From NCBI RefSeq assembly GCF_008693385.1, contig NZ_CP044067.1, positions 496,001 to 560,000 on the forward strand: DNA of 64,000 nt. The letters run 5' to 3'. The stretch comes from Cupriavidus pauculus (GTDB lineage: Bacteria; Pseudomonadota; Gammaproteobacteria; Burkholderiales; Burkholderiaceae). The notes under the pieces are model-generated. The model did not search any database, was not told the DNA's origin, and worked only from the letters and a program-made list of their open reading frames with translations. Shown in pieces: positions 1 through 8,430 of the stretch. Both the position numbers and the translations under genes were made by a program. The first letter of the stretch is position 1, and each line of letters begins with the position of its first letter.

Positions 1-856
1 CTGCGTCGATCAGGGCATGGTCATCGCCGCACTGCTGATCGGCGGGCGCTCGGCGCTGCCGCTGCTGTTCGTGGTGTTCTGGTTCCTCGTCGGCGCCGGC
101 TGCCGCTATGGCAAGGGTCCGCTGGCCCTCTCCTGCGCGGTCACGGTCTTCGGCATGTCCGCGCTGATGGGCGTGGAGCCGTGGTGGGTCGCCAACCGCC
201 CCGCCGGCATCGGCCTCGTGCTCGGCGTGGCCGCGACCTCGCTCTATCTTTATGTGCTCGTGGACCGGCTCGAACGGCGCGCCGCAACCGATGCGCTGAC
301 GGGCCTGCAGAATCGCACCAGCCTCGACCGCGCGATCGAACGCGCGCAGGCCACGCTCAGGATGCAGGGCGGCCATGCGGCGCTGCTGCTGATCGACCTC
401 GACGGCTTCAAGGAGGTCAACGACTCGTTCGGCCACGCGGTCGGCGACGAACTGCTGCTGCAATTCGCGCGCATGCTCGCGCGGGGCGCGCCGCGCGGCG
501 ACACCATCGCGCGCCTCGGCGGCGACGAGTTCGTCGTACTCTCGACGACCGCGCAGACCCGCGGCCAGGCACGCGCGCTGGCCGGCACGATCCACGCCAG
601 CCTCGACGGGATGCGGCAGGTGAGCGGCAATGCGGTGACGATCTCGGCGAGCATCGGTATCTGCATGCTCGACGGCGCCAACACGCGGGACGACAACGAC
701 GTCCGCAGCGTGATGAAGCAGGCCGATCGCGCGATGTACCTGGCCAAGGAACTCGGCAAGAAGCGCACGGCGTTCGCGGACGAGCTCGCCCAGAACGACG
801 CGAACATGAACCAGCCCCCGCGCGCGCGCTCCGCCGTGCTCCGGCATCGCGGCTGA
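1..856 (+). CDS. GGDEF diguanylate cyclase, membrane-anchored (5' truncated by window)
   Basis: The frame is open to the window edge, so the true start lies upstream; the first ATG inside is at 17. The visible N-terminal part is hydrophobic (two or three membrane segments within about the first 85 residues after that ATG). A linker rich in Arg/Glu follows, then a GGDEF domain with the opening motif ATDALTGLQNR and the signature RLGGDEF about 168 residues after the ATG. An intact GGDEF signature predicts synthesis of cyclic di-GMP from two GTP at the inner membrane. The stop is 3 nt before the start of the next gene, a GGDEF-EAL protein, so the two are probably co-transcribed. The sensed signal cannot be read from the visible part. 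Confidence 0.88.
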   Translation, partial: CVDQGMVIAALLIGGRSALPLLFVVFWFLVGAGCRYGKGPLALSCAVTVFGMSALMGVEPWWVANRPAGIGLVLGVAATSLYLYVLVDRLERRAATDALTGLQNRTSLDRAIERAQATLRMQGGHAALLLIDLDGFKEVNDSFGHAVGDELLLQFARMLARGAPRGDTIARLGGDEFVVLSTTAQTRGQARALAGTIHASLDGMRQVSGNAVTISASIGICMLDGANTRDDNDVRSVMKQADRAMYLAKELGKKRTAFADELAQNDANMNQPPRARSAVLRHRG

Positions 857-859
857 CCC

Positions 860-2650
860 ATGCCACGGGACGTCGCACCCGACGCCTTCGATGCCTCGCA
901 CGCCCTGTGCGCCGGGCCTGAAGGCGATATTCGCGAAGAGCGCGACCGCCTGCGCCGCGCGCTGGCCAACCAGTGCCAGCGCATTCGCCAGACGCTGCAG
1001 GCCATCGGCGAAGGCGTGATCGTCATCGATGCCGATGGCCGCATCGAATACCTCAATCCGATCGCCGAGCAGTTGACCGACTGGACGCTCGAGGACGCGC
1101 GCGGCCGCCCGAGCGAGGTCGTCTGCCGCCTCGTGGACGAACACAGCCGGCTCAGCCTGCGCCATGCGGTACGTGGCGCGCTGGCCGCGGGCACCGGCCG
1201 CAGTCCGCTGGGCCGCGCGATCCTGCAGAGCCGCCATTGCCTCGAGCACCGCGTGGAGGCGGCCGCGGCCGCCATCCAGGATATCGACGGCACGCGGGTC
1301 GGGGGCGTCCTGACCCTCCGCGACGTCTCCGAGCAATACCGGCTGGGCCGCGAGATGGAATATCGCGCCACGCACGACACGCTGACGGGCATCATCAACC
1401 GCGACGAGTTCGACCGGCGGCTCAATGCCACGCTCGCGGAGGCCCGCGCCTCGCACCTCCAGCATGCGCTGATGTTCATCGACCTCGACCAGTTCAAGCT
1501 GGTCAACGATGCCGTGGGCCATGCGGCCGGCGACGAACTGCTACGGCAGATCGTGCGCGTGATCAAGCGCTCGGTGCGCGCCACCGACGTGATCGCGCGC
1601 CTCGGGGGCGACGAATTCGGCGTGGTGTTCAGCCAGTGCTCGATCGAATCCGCGCAGGCCATCGCCAACAAGATCTGCCGCGATATCGACCAGTTCCGCT
1701 TCCAGTTCGCGGGCCAGCGCTTCCATGTCGGCGCCAGCGCCGGACTCGTGCCCGTCGACGAGCGCTGGACCACCTCGGCCGCCCTGCTGCAGGCGGCCGA
1801 CAGCGCCTGCTACGCGGCCAAGGCCGAGGGGCGCAACCGCGTCCATACCTACCTGCCGGCCGACGAGGTCATCGAGGCGCACCGCGAGGAGATGCAGTGG
1901 GCGCGCCGGCTCGAGGCCGCGCTCGACCGCAACCAGTTCGTGCTGTACTGGCAGCGCGTCATGCCGCTGCAGATCGACAACTGCCTCGTCCATGCGGAGC
2001 TGCTGCTGCGCATGGTCGATGACAACGGCAACCTCGTGAATCCGGGCGCGTTCCTCGGCGTGGCCGAGCGCTTCCACCTGGCCACGCGGATCGACCGCTG
2101 GGTCGTTCGCACGGTATTTGCGTGGATGCACGCCCATCGCGCGCAGCTCGAGCACGTCGGCACGGTAGCCATCAATCTCTCGGGGCTGTCGATCGGCGAC
2201 CGCGACTTTCACCGCTTCGTCAACGCGCTGCTGGAAACGACGGCATTCGACCATCACAAGATCTGCTTCGAGATCACGGAAACCGCGGCGATCCTGAACC
2301 TGCCCGAGGCGTCGTCGTTCATCGAAGGCATGCGCGTGCACGGCGTGCGCTTCGCGCTCGACGACTTCGGCGCGGGCGCGGCGTCGTTCGGTTATCTGCG
2401 CAACCTCGATGTGGACTATCTGAAGATCGACGGACAGTTCATCCGCGGCCTGTCGAGCGATCGCGTCAATCAGGCGACCGTCCGCTGCATCCGGGACGTC
2501 GCCAATATCACGGGACAGTTCACGGTGGCGGAATTCGTGGAGACCGAAGCCGTCGAATCGCTGCTGCGCGAGATCGGCATCGACTATGCACAGGGCTACC
2601 TTCGGCACCGCCCCGCGCCGCTGGCCGAGATCTTCTCGGTCAAGGCCTGA
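860..2650 (+). CDS. PAS-GGDEF-EAL cyclic-di-GMP signalling protein
   Basis: This 596-residue protein has a PAS domain (about 40-160, with GEGVIVIDADGRIEYLNP), a GGDEF domain with intact RLGGDEF near residue 250, and an EAL domain (about 340-590). The canonical EAL tripeptide is degenerate: the strand reads HAELLLRM, keeping the Glu but not Ala-Leu. The downstream motifs DDFGAG and YLKIDGQFI and the final DYAQGY are kept. Cyclase activity is plausible; phosphodiesterase activity is uncertain. No membrane segment is seen, so it is probably cytoplasmic. It starts 3 nt after the preceding GGDEF gene. Its stop overlaps the convergent LysR gene by 11 nt. Confidence 0.92.
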   Translation: MPRDVAPDAFDASHALCAGPEGDIREERDRLRRALANQCQRIRQTLQAIGEGVIVIDADGRIEYLNPIAEQLTDWTLEDARGRPSEVVCRLVDEHSRLSLRHAVRGALAAGTGRSPLGRAILQSRHCLEHRVEAAAAAIQDIDGTRVGGVLTLRDVSEQYRLGREMEYRATHDTLTGIINRDEFDRRLNATLAEARASHLQHALMFIDLDQFKLVNDAVGHAAGDELLRQIVRVIKRSVRATDVIARLGGDEFGVVFSQCSIESAQAIANKICRDIDQFRFQFAGQRFHVGASAGLVPVDERWTTSAALLQAADSACYAAKAEGRNRVHTYLPADEVIEAHREEMQWARRLEAALDRNQFVLYWQRVMPLQIDNCLVHAELLLRMVDDNGNLVNPGAFLGVAERFHLATRIDRWVVRTVFAWMHAHRAQLEHVGTVAINLSGLSIGDRDFHRFVNALLETTAFDHHKICFEITETAAILNLPEASSFIEGMRVHGVRFALDDFGAGAASFGYLRNLDVDYLKIDGQFIRGLSSDRVNQATVRCIRDVANITGQFTVAEFVETEAVESLLREIGIDYAQGYLRHRPAPLAEIFSVKA

Positions 2651-3533
2651 CCGCGCCCAGCAGCCACGCGCGGAACAGCGCGAACGGCGCGTACGCTTCC
2701 CGGTTGTTCGATACCACGAGGTAGTAGCCGTTGCCGCTCAGGTCCCCCTGTGCCGCGGGCATGGTGATCAGCGTCCCCGCCCGCAGTTCGTCCTCGACGA
2801 GCACCTTCGGCACGAGCCCGATGCCCATGCCCGCGGAGACCGCCTGGATCAGGTGCGAGGTCACGTCGAACTGGGGGCCCAGCTTGAGCGCGTCGCCCGT
2901 GTAGCCATGCTTGGCGAACCAGTCCCGCCATGCCGTGGGTCGCGTCACGACCTGCAATAACGGATACCGCAGCAGGTCGTCCACGGTCCGGATCGGCTCC
3001 TGCCGCGCCACGCGCGGACCGATCACGGGCACCATTTCCTCGTCCACCAGATGATGGGCGCGCACGCCGGGCCATTTGCCGTCCCCGACGACGATCGCCG
3101 CATCCATGCCCGATTCCTCGAGGTCGAGGTAGGTGCGCGAGTGCACGTGCACGAGGACTTCGGGATGGCGCGCGTTGAATTCGGGGAGCCGGGGCATCAG
3201 CCACTTGCTGCCGAACGTGGGCAGCACGGCCAGATGCAGGGTCCCGCCGCCGGCCTGGAACGCGATGGCCTGGAGCGTGGCGCTGCGAATCCGTTCGAGT
3301 GGCCCCGCAAGCTCCCGCCGGTACATACGGCCGACGTCGGTCAGCACCACGCGCCGGCCGATCCGCTGGAACAGCGGGACGCCAAGCAGGTCTTCGAGCG
3401 CCTGGACCTGGCGGCTGACCGCGCTCTGGGTCAGGGACAGCTGCTGCGCCGCCCGCGTGAAGCTCTCGGTGCGGGCCGAGGCCTCGAACGCCAGCAGCGA
3501 GGACATGGAGGGGGTGAGCCGTCGTGGATTCAT
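2640..3533 (-). CDS. LysR-family transcriptional regulator
   Basis: The 297-residue protein has an N-terminal winged helix (SSLLAFEASARTESFTRAAQ, then LSLTQSAVSRQVQALE) and a LysR effector domain (about 95-297). The start at 3533 gives the usual LysR length; a longer in-frame start at 3665 would run into the opposite promoter and is unlikely. Gene style resembles the GcvA/AmpR-like group. It is divergent from the aldolase-amidohydrolase-MFS genes across 178 bp, the standard arrangement for a LysR activator of the neighbouring catabolic operon. The inducer is unknown. A perfect palindrome in the shared promoter (3569-3588) is a likely binding site. Confidence 0.93.
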   Translation of the reverse strand: MNPRRLTPSMSSLLAFEASARTESFTRAAQQLSLTQSAVSRQVQALEDLLGVPLFQRIGRRVVLTDVGRMYRRELAGPLERIRSATLQAIAFQAGGGTLHLAVLPTFGSKWLMPRLPEFNARHPEVLVHVHSRTYLDLEESGMDAAIVVGDGKWPGVRAHHLVDEEMVPVIGPRVARQEPIRTVDDLLRYPLLQVVTRPTAWRDWFAKHGYTGDALKLGPQFDVTSHLIQAVSAGMGIGLVPKVLVEDELRAGTLITMPAAQGDLSGNGYYLVVSNNREAYAPFALFRAWLLGAVRP

Positions 3534-3568
3534 TTCCGTGCGTTCATTCCAAAAACTCATCAACAGGC

Positions 3569-3588
3569 CAACAATTTGTCGCTTGTTG
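3569..3588. promoter_or_regulatory. Putative LysR operator
   Basis: The sequence CAACAATTTGTCGCTTGTTG has perfect 6-bp inverted arms (CAACAA/TTGTTG) around 8 bp, the usual size of a LysR half-site pair. It lies 35 bp upstream of the LysR start and 123 bp upstream of the aldolase start. A TATAAG element at 3623-3628 could be the -10 of the rightward promoter. Assignment as an operator is inference. Confidence 0.45.
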
Positions 3589-3711
3589 CGGGTCCTGCCC
3601 GACTCGCAAAATGCTTGCACAGTATAAGGCGCGCCTGTCGAGGTGCCCGATAACGACCGAGACAATCCGATCTACCCCCGCTGTCCCATCCCCGCCAAGA
3701 GGATCCCCCAG

Positions 3712-4509
3712 ATGAATGCACCGCATGAAGCCTCCCTGTCGAGCGCCCTGGGCGCGCCGCGCCCGCCGTCCGACTTCGACCCCGTGGAGTGGCAGACCCG
3801 CGTCGATCTTGCCGCCTGCTACCGGCTGGTCGCGCTGTACGGCATGACGGACCTGCTCTACAACCACATCACCGCGCGCATTCCGGGCACGCCCGACCAT
3901 ATCCTGATCAATCCGTATGGCCTGATGTACGAGGAGATCACCGCCTCGAGCCTGCTGAAGATCGACCTCGAGGGCAATATCCTCGACGGCGGCAACGGCG
4001 CCTTTGGCGTCAATCAGGCCGGTTACGTGATCCACAGCGCCGTGCACGCGGCGCGCCACGATGTGCAGTGCGTCATCCACACCCATACGCGCGCCGGCTG
4101 CGCGGTGTCAGCGATGCAGTGCGGCCTGCTGCCGCTGACGCAGACGTCGATGCGCTTTGCCCATATCGCCTACCACGACTACGAAGGGGTGGCGCTGGAC
4201 CTCGACGAGCGCGCGCGGATCGTGCAGGACCTTGGGCAGCTCGATGCCATGATCCTGCGCAACCATGGCCTGCTGACCGTGGGCGCGAGCGTGGCGCGGG
4301 CGTTCAATGCCATGTACTGGCTCGAGATGGCCTGCAAGATCCAGCTCGATGCGATGCATGGCACGAAGGACCTGATCATCCCGAGCGAGGCCGTGGTCGA
4401 GAAGACCTACAACCTCTATCAGCCGCATGTCCGGCGGCCGTTCGGCGAGTTCGAGTGGCCGGCGATGCTGCGGCAGCTCGATCGGCGCGACCCGTCTTAC
4501 CGCACCTGA
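3712..4509 (+). CDS. Class II aldolase/adducin family protein
   Basis: The 265-residue protein shows the class II aldolase fold landmarks: YNHITARIPG near the N-terminus, INPYG, the zinc-binding VIHTHTRAG histidines and a third histidine in ILRNHGLLT. The ATG at 3712 follows AAGAGG at suitable spacing; an upstream in-frame ATG at 3643 lacks one. Family members perform retro-aldol cleavage, decarboxylation or epimerisation of sugar-like or hydroxy-acid substrates. The substrate cannot be assigned here. The gene is first of three in the same direction (amidohydrolase 11 nt later, then an MFS carrier), suggesting a small catabolic pathway for an imported organic acid. Confidence 0.9.
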   Translation: MNAPHEASLSSALGAPRPPSDFDPVEWQTRVDLAACYRLVALYGMTDLLYNHITARIPGTPDHILINPYGLMYEEITASSLLKIDLEGNILDGGNGAFGVNQAGYVIHSAVHAARHDVQCVIHTHTRAGCAVSAMQCGLLPLTQTSMRFAHIAYHDYEGVALDLDERARIVQDLGQLDAMILRNHGLLTVGASVARAFNAMYWLEMACKIQLDAMHGTKDLIIPSEAVVEKTYNLYQPHVRRPFGEFEWPAMLRQLDRRDPSYRT

Positions 4510-4520
4510 GGGCCGCGCGC

Positions 4521-5417
4521 ATGGCAAAAGCCTATTCGGAAACCGCCGACGCCCCGCGCTGCCTCGCGCCGCTGGGCAACATCGCCCCGCCGGCGTTCGA
4601 GATTCCGCCGTATGCGTGCGACACGCATGCGCATGTCGTCTCGGACGATCCCGATGCCTATCCCGTGGTGGCGTCGCGCAGCTATACGCCCGTGCCGAGC
4701 CCCGAGTCCGCCTACCTCGGCATGCTCGACGCCACGGGCATGACGCGCGGCGTGCTCGTGCAGATCAGCGTCTACGGCACCGATAACCGCTACATGCTCG
4801 AAGTCCTGGGCCGCCATCGGGACCGGCTTCGCGGCATTGCGGTCGCCGCGCCCGACGTGTCCGAGCGCGAGCTCGCGGCGATGCACGACGCCGGCGTGCG
4901 TGGGCTGCGGCTCAACGTGCTGTTCGGCGGCGGCGTGAGCCTCGATGCGATGGAGACGCTCGCGGCCAAGGTCGGCCCGATGGGCTGGCACCTGCAGTTG
5001 CTGCTGGACGCGCGCCAGTTGCCCGAACTGATGCCGCGCGTGCGCAAGCTGACGCTGCCCGTGGTCGTCGATCACATGGGCCATATGCCCGTCGCGCTCG
5101 GCATGTCGCACCCGGGGTTCCAGGCGCTGCGCCATCTGATGGCGGACCACGGCTGGTGGACCAAGCTTTCTGGCGCCTATCGCATCAGCGAGCAGCGCCC
5201 CGATTTCGACGATGTCACGCCGTGGGCACAGGCGCTGATCGAGGCCGCCCCCGATCGCGTGGTGTGGGGCAGCGACTGGCCGCACGTCGCCATCGCGCAC
5301 ATGCCGGACACCGGGCATCTGCGCAACCTGCTTGCACGGTGGGCGCCGGACGCGGCGATGCGGCATCGCATTCTCGTGACCAACCCGCAGCGGTTGTATG
5401 ACTTTCCGGAGACGTAA
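4521..5417 (+). CDS. Amidohydrolase family protein (2-pyrone-4,6-dicarboxylate lactonase-like)
   Basis: The 298-residue protein begins the hydrolase barrel at CDTHAHVV (metal-binding HxH) and ends with VVWGSDWPH and NPQRLYDF, the pattern of the amidohydrolase_2 / PDC hydrolase group. VVDHMGHMP provides a further conserved His. Members hydrolyse lactones or decarboxylate aromatic-derived acids. It follows the aldolase by 11 nt and precedes an MFS transporter, so lactone opening followed by aldol cleavage is a reasonable guess for the pathway. No signal peptide is seen; the enzyme should be cytoplasmic. The exact substrate is unknown. Confidence 0.88.
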   Translation: MAKAYSETADAPRCLAPLGNIAPPAFEIPPYACDTHAHVVSDDPDAYPVVASRSYTPVPSPESAYLGMLDATGMTRGVLVQISVYGTDNRYMLEVLGRHRDRLRGIAVAAPDVSERELAAMHDAGVRGLRLNVLFGGGVSLDAMETLAAKVGPMGWHLQLLLDARQLPELMPRVRKLTLPVVVDHMGHMPVALGMSHPGFQALRHLMADHGWWTKLSGAYRISEQRPDFDDVTPWAQALIEAAPDRVVWGSDWPHVAIAHMPDTGHLRNLLARWAPDAAMRHRILVTNPQRLYDFPET

Positions 5418-5469
5418 CACACGACACCTGCCGTACCCGTAGCGCACCCATAACGATAAGGAGCAGCAC

Positions 5470-6786
5470 GTGGAGACAACCAAGCATGTGGAAACGACCG
5501 GCGCCGCGGCACCCGCGGCACCACCTTCGCAGTGGAACCTCGCCTGGTATCGCGGCCTGAACCTCGAAGGCAGGCGCGCATTCAACGCCGCGTTTGGCGG
5601 CTGGGCCATCGATGCCTTCGATTTCATGGTGTTCAGCTTCGTGATCTCGTCGCTGATCACGGTCTGGGGCATCGATCGCGGCACCGCCGGTCTGCTGGGC
5701 ACCGTCACGCTGCTGTTCTCGTCGATCGGTGGCTGGATTGCCGGCATCCTGGCCGACCGTTACGGCCGCACACGCGTCCTGCAGGGGACCATCCTGTGGT
5801 TTTCCGCCTGCACGGTGGCCATCGGCTTTGCGCAAAGCTTCGAGCAGGTGTTCTTGCTACGCGCGCTGCAGGGCCTCGGCTTCGGCGGCGAGTGGGCCGT
5901 GGGCGCCGTGCTGATCGGCGAGATCATCTCGCCCAAGGATCGCGGCAAGGCCGTCGGCGTGGTGCAGAGCGGATGGGCCGTGGGCTGGGGCCTCGCGGCC
6001 ATCGCCTATAGCATCGCATTCTCGCTGCTGCCGGAGCACCTGGCCTGGCGCTGCCTGTTCTGGGTCGGCGTGCTGCCCGCCTTCCTCGTGCTGTACGTGC
6101 GGCGCCATGTGAAGGAGCCCGAGATCTTCCTGCGCACCAAGGCCGCCGAGCGGACCGCCAACGCGGCCGGCGACGAGACGAAACGTTCGTCGGCATGGGC
6201 GATCTTCTCGCCATCGCTGCTGCGCACGACCATCGTGGCGTCGATCCTCTGCACCGGCATGCAGGGCGGCTACTACGCGATGTCGACATGGCTGCCGACC
6301 TATCTCAAGGTCGAGCGCCATCTGTCGGTGCTGAACACCAGCGGCTACCTGCTCGTCATCATTCTCGGCTCGTTCTGCGGCTATGTCGGCGGGGCCTATC
6401 TCACGGACTTCTGGGGCCGGCGCAAGAACTTCATCGTGTTCTCGGCGCTGTCGGTGGTCAGCATCTACCTGTACCTGCGGCTGCCCCTGACCAATACCCA
6501 GATGCTGTTCCTCGGCTTTCCGCTCGGCTTTTCGGCCTGCGGCGTGTTCAGCGGCGTCGGTGCGTACCTGACCGAGCTCTATCCGTCGGCCAACCGCGCG
6601 AACGGACAGAGCTTCACGTACAACTTCGGCCGTGGCATCGGCGCGCTGTTTCCAAGCCTCGTCGGCATGCTGAGCCAGACCACGAGCCTGGCCACGGCGA
6701 TCGCGATCTTCGCGGGCACCGCCTATGGCGCGGTGCTGCTGATGACGCTGCTGCTGCCGGAGACGAAGGGACAGGCGCTCGAGTAG
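5470..6786 (+). CDS. MFS transporter, organic/aromatic acid:H+ symporter-like
   Basis: This is a 438-residue twelve-helix permease. The GTG at 5470 is preceded by AAGGAG at good spacing. The first helix has GWAIDAFDFMVFSF, whose Asp pattern is typical of acid:proton symporters. Loop 2-3 has DRYGRTRVL and helix 4-5 has GGEWAVGAVLIGE, close to the sialic-acid/aromatic-acid carrier branch. It is third in the aldolase-amidohydrolase set and probably imports the substrate of those enzymes. It ends 48 bp before the convergent nitH stop. Confidence 0.9.
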   Translation: METTKHVETTGAAAPAAPPSQWNLAWYRGLNLEGRRAFNAAFGGWAIDAFDFMVFSFVISSLITVWGIDRGTAGLLGTVTLLFSSIGGWIAGILADRYGRTRVLQGTILWFSACTVAIGFAQSFEQVFLLRALQGLGFGGEWAVGAVLIGEIISPKDRGKAVGVVQSGWAVGWGLAAIAYSIAFSLLPEHLAWRCLFWVGVLPAFLVLYVRRHVKEPEIFLRTKAAERTANAAGDETKRSSAWAIFSPSLLRTTIVASILCTGMQGGYYAMSTWLPTYLKVERHLSVLNTSGYLLVIILGSFCGYVGGAYLTDFWGRRKNFIVFSALSVVSIYLYLRLPLTNTQMLFLGFPLGFSACGVFSGVGAYLTELYPSANRANGQSFTYNFGRGIGALFPSLVGMLSQTTSLATAIAIFAGTAYGAVLLMTLLLPETKGQALE

Positions 6787-6834
6787 CGGGGCCCGTGACC
6801 CGGCTACAGCGCGCGCCGCAAGCGCGGGCCGGGT

Positions 6835-8106
6835 TCACGCGGCGAGCGCTTCCTCGCCCGCCTGCTCGCGAATGCGGGCCGCGAGGTATTCGGCGTCGCG
6901 GGCGATACCCGAGAAGCGGCCGGAGCCCCAGGTGTGAAGCCACGGCAGGCCCAGGAAGTACAGGCCCGGCACGGGCGTCACGCCGCGTTTGTGGCCCGGG
7001 TACCCCTTGCCGTTGAATACCGGCGCGTCGAGCCAGCCGAAGTCCGGGCGGAAGCCGATGCACCAGACGATCGCGCCGATATTCGCGCGCGACAGGTCCA
7101 GCGCCGTGCGCTCCTCGGCCGGCGTCCATACCGGCTCGTACACCGACGCGGGCGGCGCCTCGATATCGTGCCGGGCGATATGCTTGTCGATGCTGGCATT
7201 GATGCGGTTGTAAGTGGCATCAGCGTCGTCGAGGTTCTCGCGCAGGTTCGGCGCGAACCGCAGCATCCCGTACTGGTAGTCTTCGAGCGCGCCGAACAGC
7301 TCCATGCCCTCGCTCGCGAACCGGCGCAGGTCGATATCGCGGCCGCCGTCGCGACCGGTCACATAATGGTTGGTGTTGTCGCGCACGCCTTCGCGCAGCG
7401 GATGTTCCTCAACGGCCATGTCGTAGTACTGCATGTCCGCGAGCCAGTCCACCACATCGCGCCCACGATAAAAGCGCGCGCAGCGCGGTGCCTGGCCGAC
7501 GGCGAGATAGACCTTGCGCCCCGCCAGATGCAGGTCTTCCGCGATCTGCGCGCCGGACTGTCCCGAGCCCACCACCATCACCGCGCCTTCCGGCAGCGCC
7601 TGCGGGTTGCGGTAGTCGGCCGACTGGATCTGCTTGATGCTCGACGGCAGCCGCTCGGCCATGCGCGGCACGATGGGCGTGTGGTAGCCGCCCGATGCCA
7701 CCACGACCTGGTCGGCCGTGAAGTCGCCACCGCTCGTGCTCACATGGAATCCGCCGCCCTCGCGGCGTGTCACGCGCTGCACGGCCGTATGTTCGCGCAC
7801 GGGCGCGTTCACCATCCGCACGAAGCCGTCCAGGTACTCGACGATCTCGTCGCGCTTCATGAAGCCGTGCGGATCGTTCCCCGAGTACGGATGACCGGGC
7901 AGCGTGCACTGCCAGTTCGGCGTGACGAGGCAGAACGCATCCCAGCGCTGCTCGCGCCACGTATGCGTGACGGTCTTGGCCTCGATGACCAGATGGTCGA
8001 TGCCGGCGCGTTGCAGGCAGTAGCTCATCGACAGACCGGCTTGCCCGCCGCCGACGATGATGACGCTGTAGTGATCGCTATCCTGACTCGGATTCGTTGC
8101 GGACAT
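6835..8106 (-). CDS. nitH: NitH: flavin-dependent oxidoreductase of the Nit1C cluster (MSMEG_0569 family)
   Basis: The 423-residue flavoprotein has an FAD Rossmann motif at the N-terminus (VIIVGGGQAGLS) and a second dinucleotide motif (VVGSGQSGAQ, about residue 178), the layout of class B flavin monooxygenases. The ATG at 8106 is chosen because GGAGGA sits 7 nt upstream; an in-frame ATG at 8121 is part of that site. It is the last gene of the Nit1C operon, starting 25 nt after nitG. Family members occur almost only in this cluster, so oxidation of a nitrogenous intermediate is likely, but no reaction has been read from sequence. Confidence 0.93.
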   Translation of the reverse strand: MSATNPSQDSDHYSVIIVGGGQAGLSMSYCLQRAGIDHLVIEAKTVTHTWREQRWDAFCLVTPNWQCTLPGHPYSGNDPHGFMKRDEIVEYLDGFVRMVNAPVREHTAVQRVTRREGGGFHVSTSGGDFTADQVVVASGGYHTPIVPRMAERLPSSIKQIQSADYRNPQALPEGAVMVVGSGQSGAQIAEDLHLAGRKVYLAVGQAPRCARFYRGRDVVDWLADMQYYDMAVEEHPLREGVRDNTNHYVTGRDGGRDIDLRRFASEGMELFGALEDYQYGMLRFAPNLRENLDDADATYNRINASIDKHIARHDIEAPPASVYEPVWTPAEERTALDLSRANIGAIVWCIGFRPDFGWLDAPVFNGKGYPGHKRGVTPVPGLYFLGLPWLHTWGSGRFSGIARDAEYLAARIREQAGEEALAA

Positions 8107-8131
8107 GTCTCGTCCTCCCATTGATTGTGTG

Positions 8132-8419
8132 TTAGCGGCCGAAGCCAAGGAATCGAACCCTTGCATCGGGCTGCGTGGCATACCGTTCGGCGGTCGCCTC
8201 GATCTGCGCAAGCTGGTCCATGGCCGACGAACATGCATAGCCATAGCGCTGGCGCACGCGCTCGGAGGCGGCGCCCAGCGCGGCACGCGCGCGCGCCAGG
8301 AAATCGTCGAGCGGGTACTCGGCACCGGCTTCGAAATGCGACTCGACGACGGTCGAGGGCGAATAGCACGTGGCCTCGGTCTGGTCGGGCCACGCAATAC
8401 GGAAATAGGTCACTGGCAT
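8132..8419 (-). CDS. nitG: NitG: small Nit1C protein of unknown function (MSMEG_0570 family)
   Basis: This 95-residue protein begins MPVTYFRIAWPDQ and contains a central YSPSTVV and a conserved-looking YPLDDFLARAR. It is hydrophilic, has no signal peptide or metal motif, and has no assigned chemistry. It lies 11 nt downstream of nitF and 25 nt upstream of nitH, so it belongs to the same transcript. Identification rests on position in the cluster and on its match in size and sequence style to the MSMEG_0570 nitrogen-starvation family. Confidence 0.85.
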   Translation of the reverse strand: MPVTYFRIAWPDQTEATCYSPSTVVESHFEAGAEYPLDDFLARARAALGAASERVRQRYGYACSSAMDQLAQIEATAERYATQPDARVRFLGFGR

Positions 8420-8430
8420 AAGAGAATTCC

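Noticed and set aside
250..1773. Long minus-strand frame opposite the two cyclic-di-GMP genes
   Set aside because: It is a high-GC shadow: Ser/Arg-rich, no domain, no ribosome site, fully covered by clear GGDEF coding sequence.
8107..8397. N-terminal extension of the nitH frame
   Set aside because: Residues upstream of the ATG at 8106 overlap nitG and are Arg/Ser/Pro-rich; a ribosome site directly precedes 8106.
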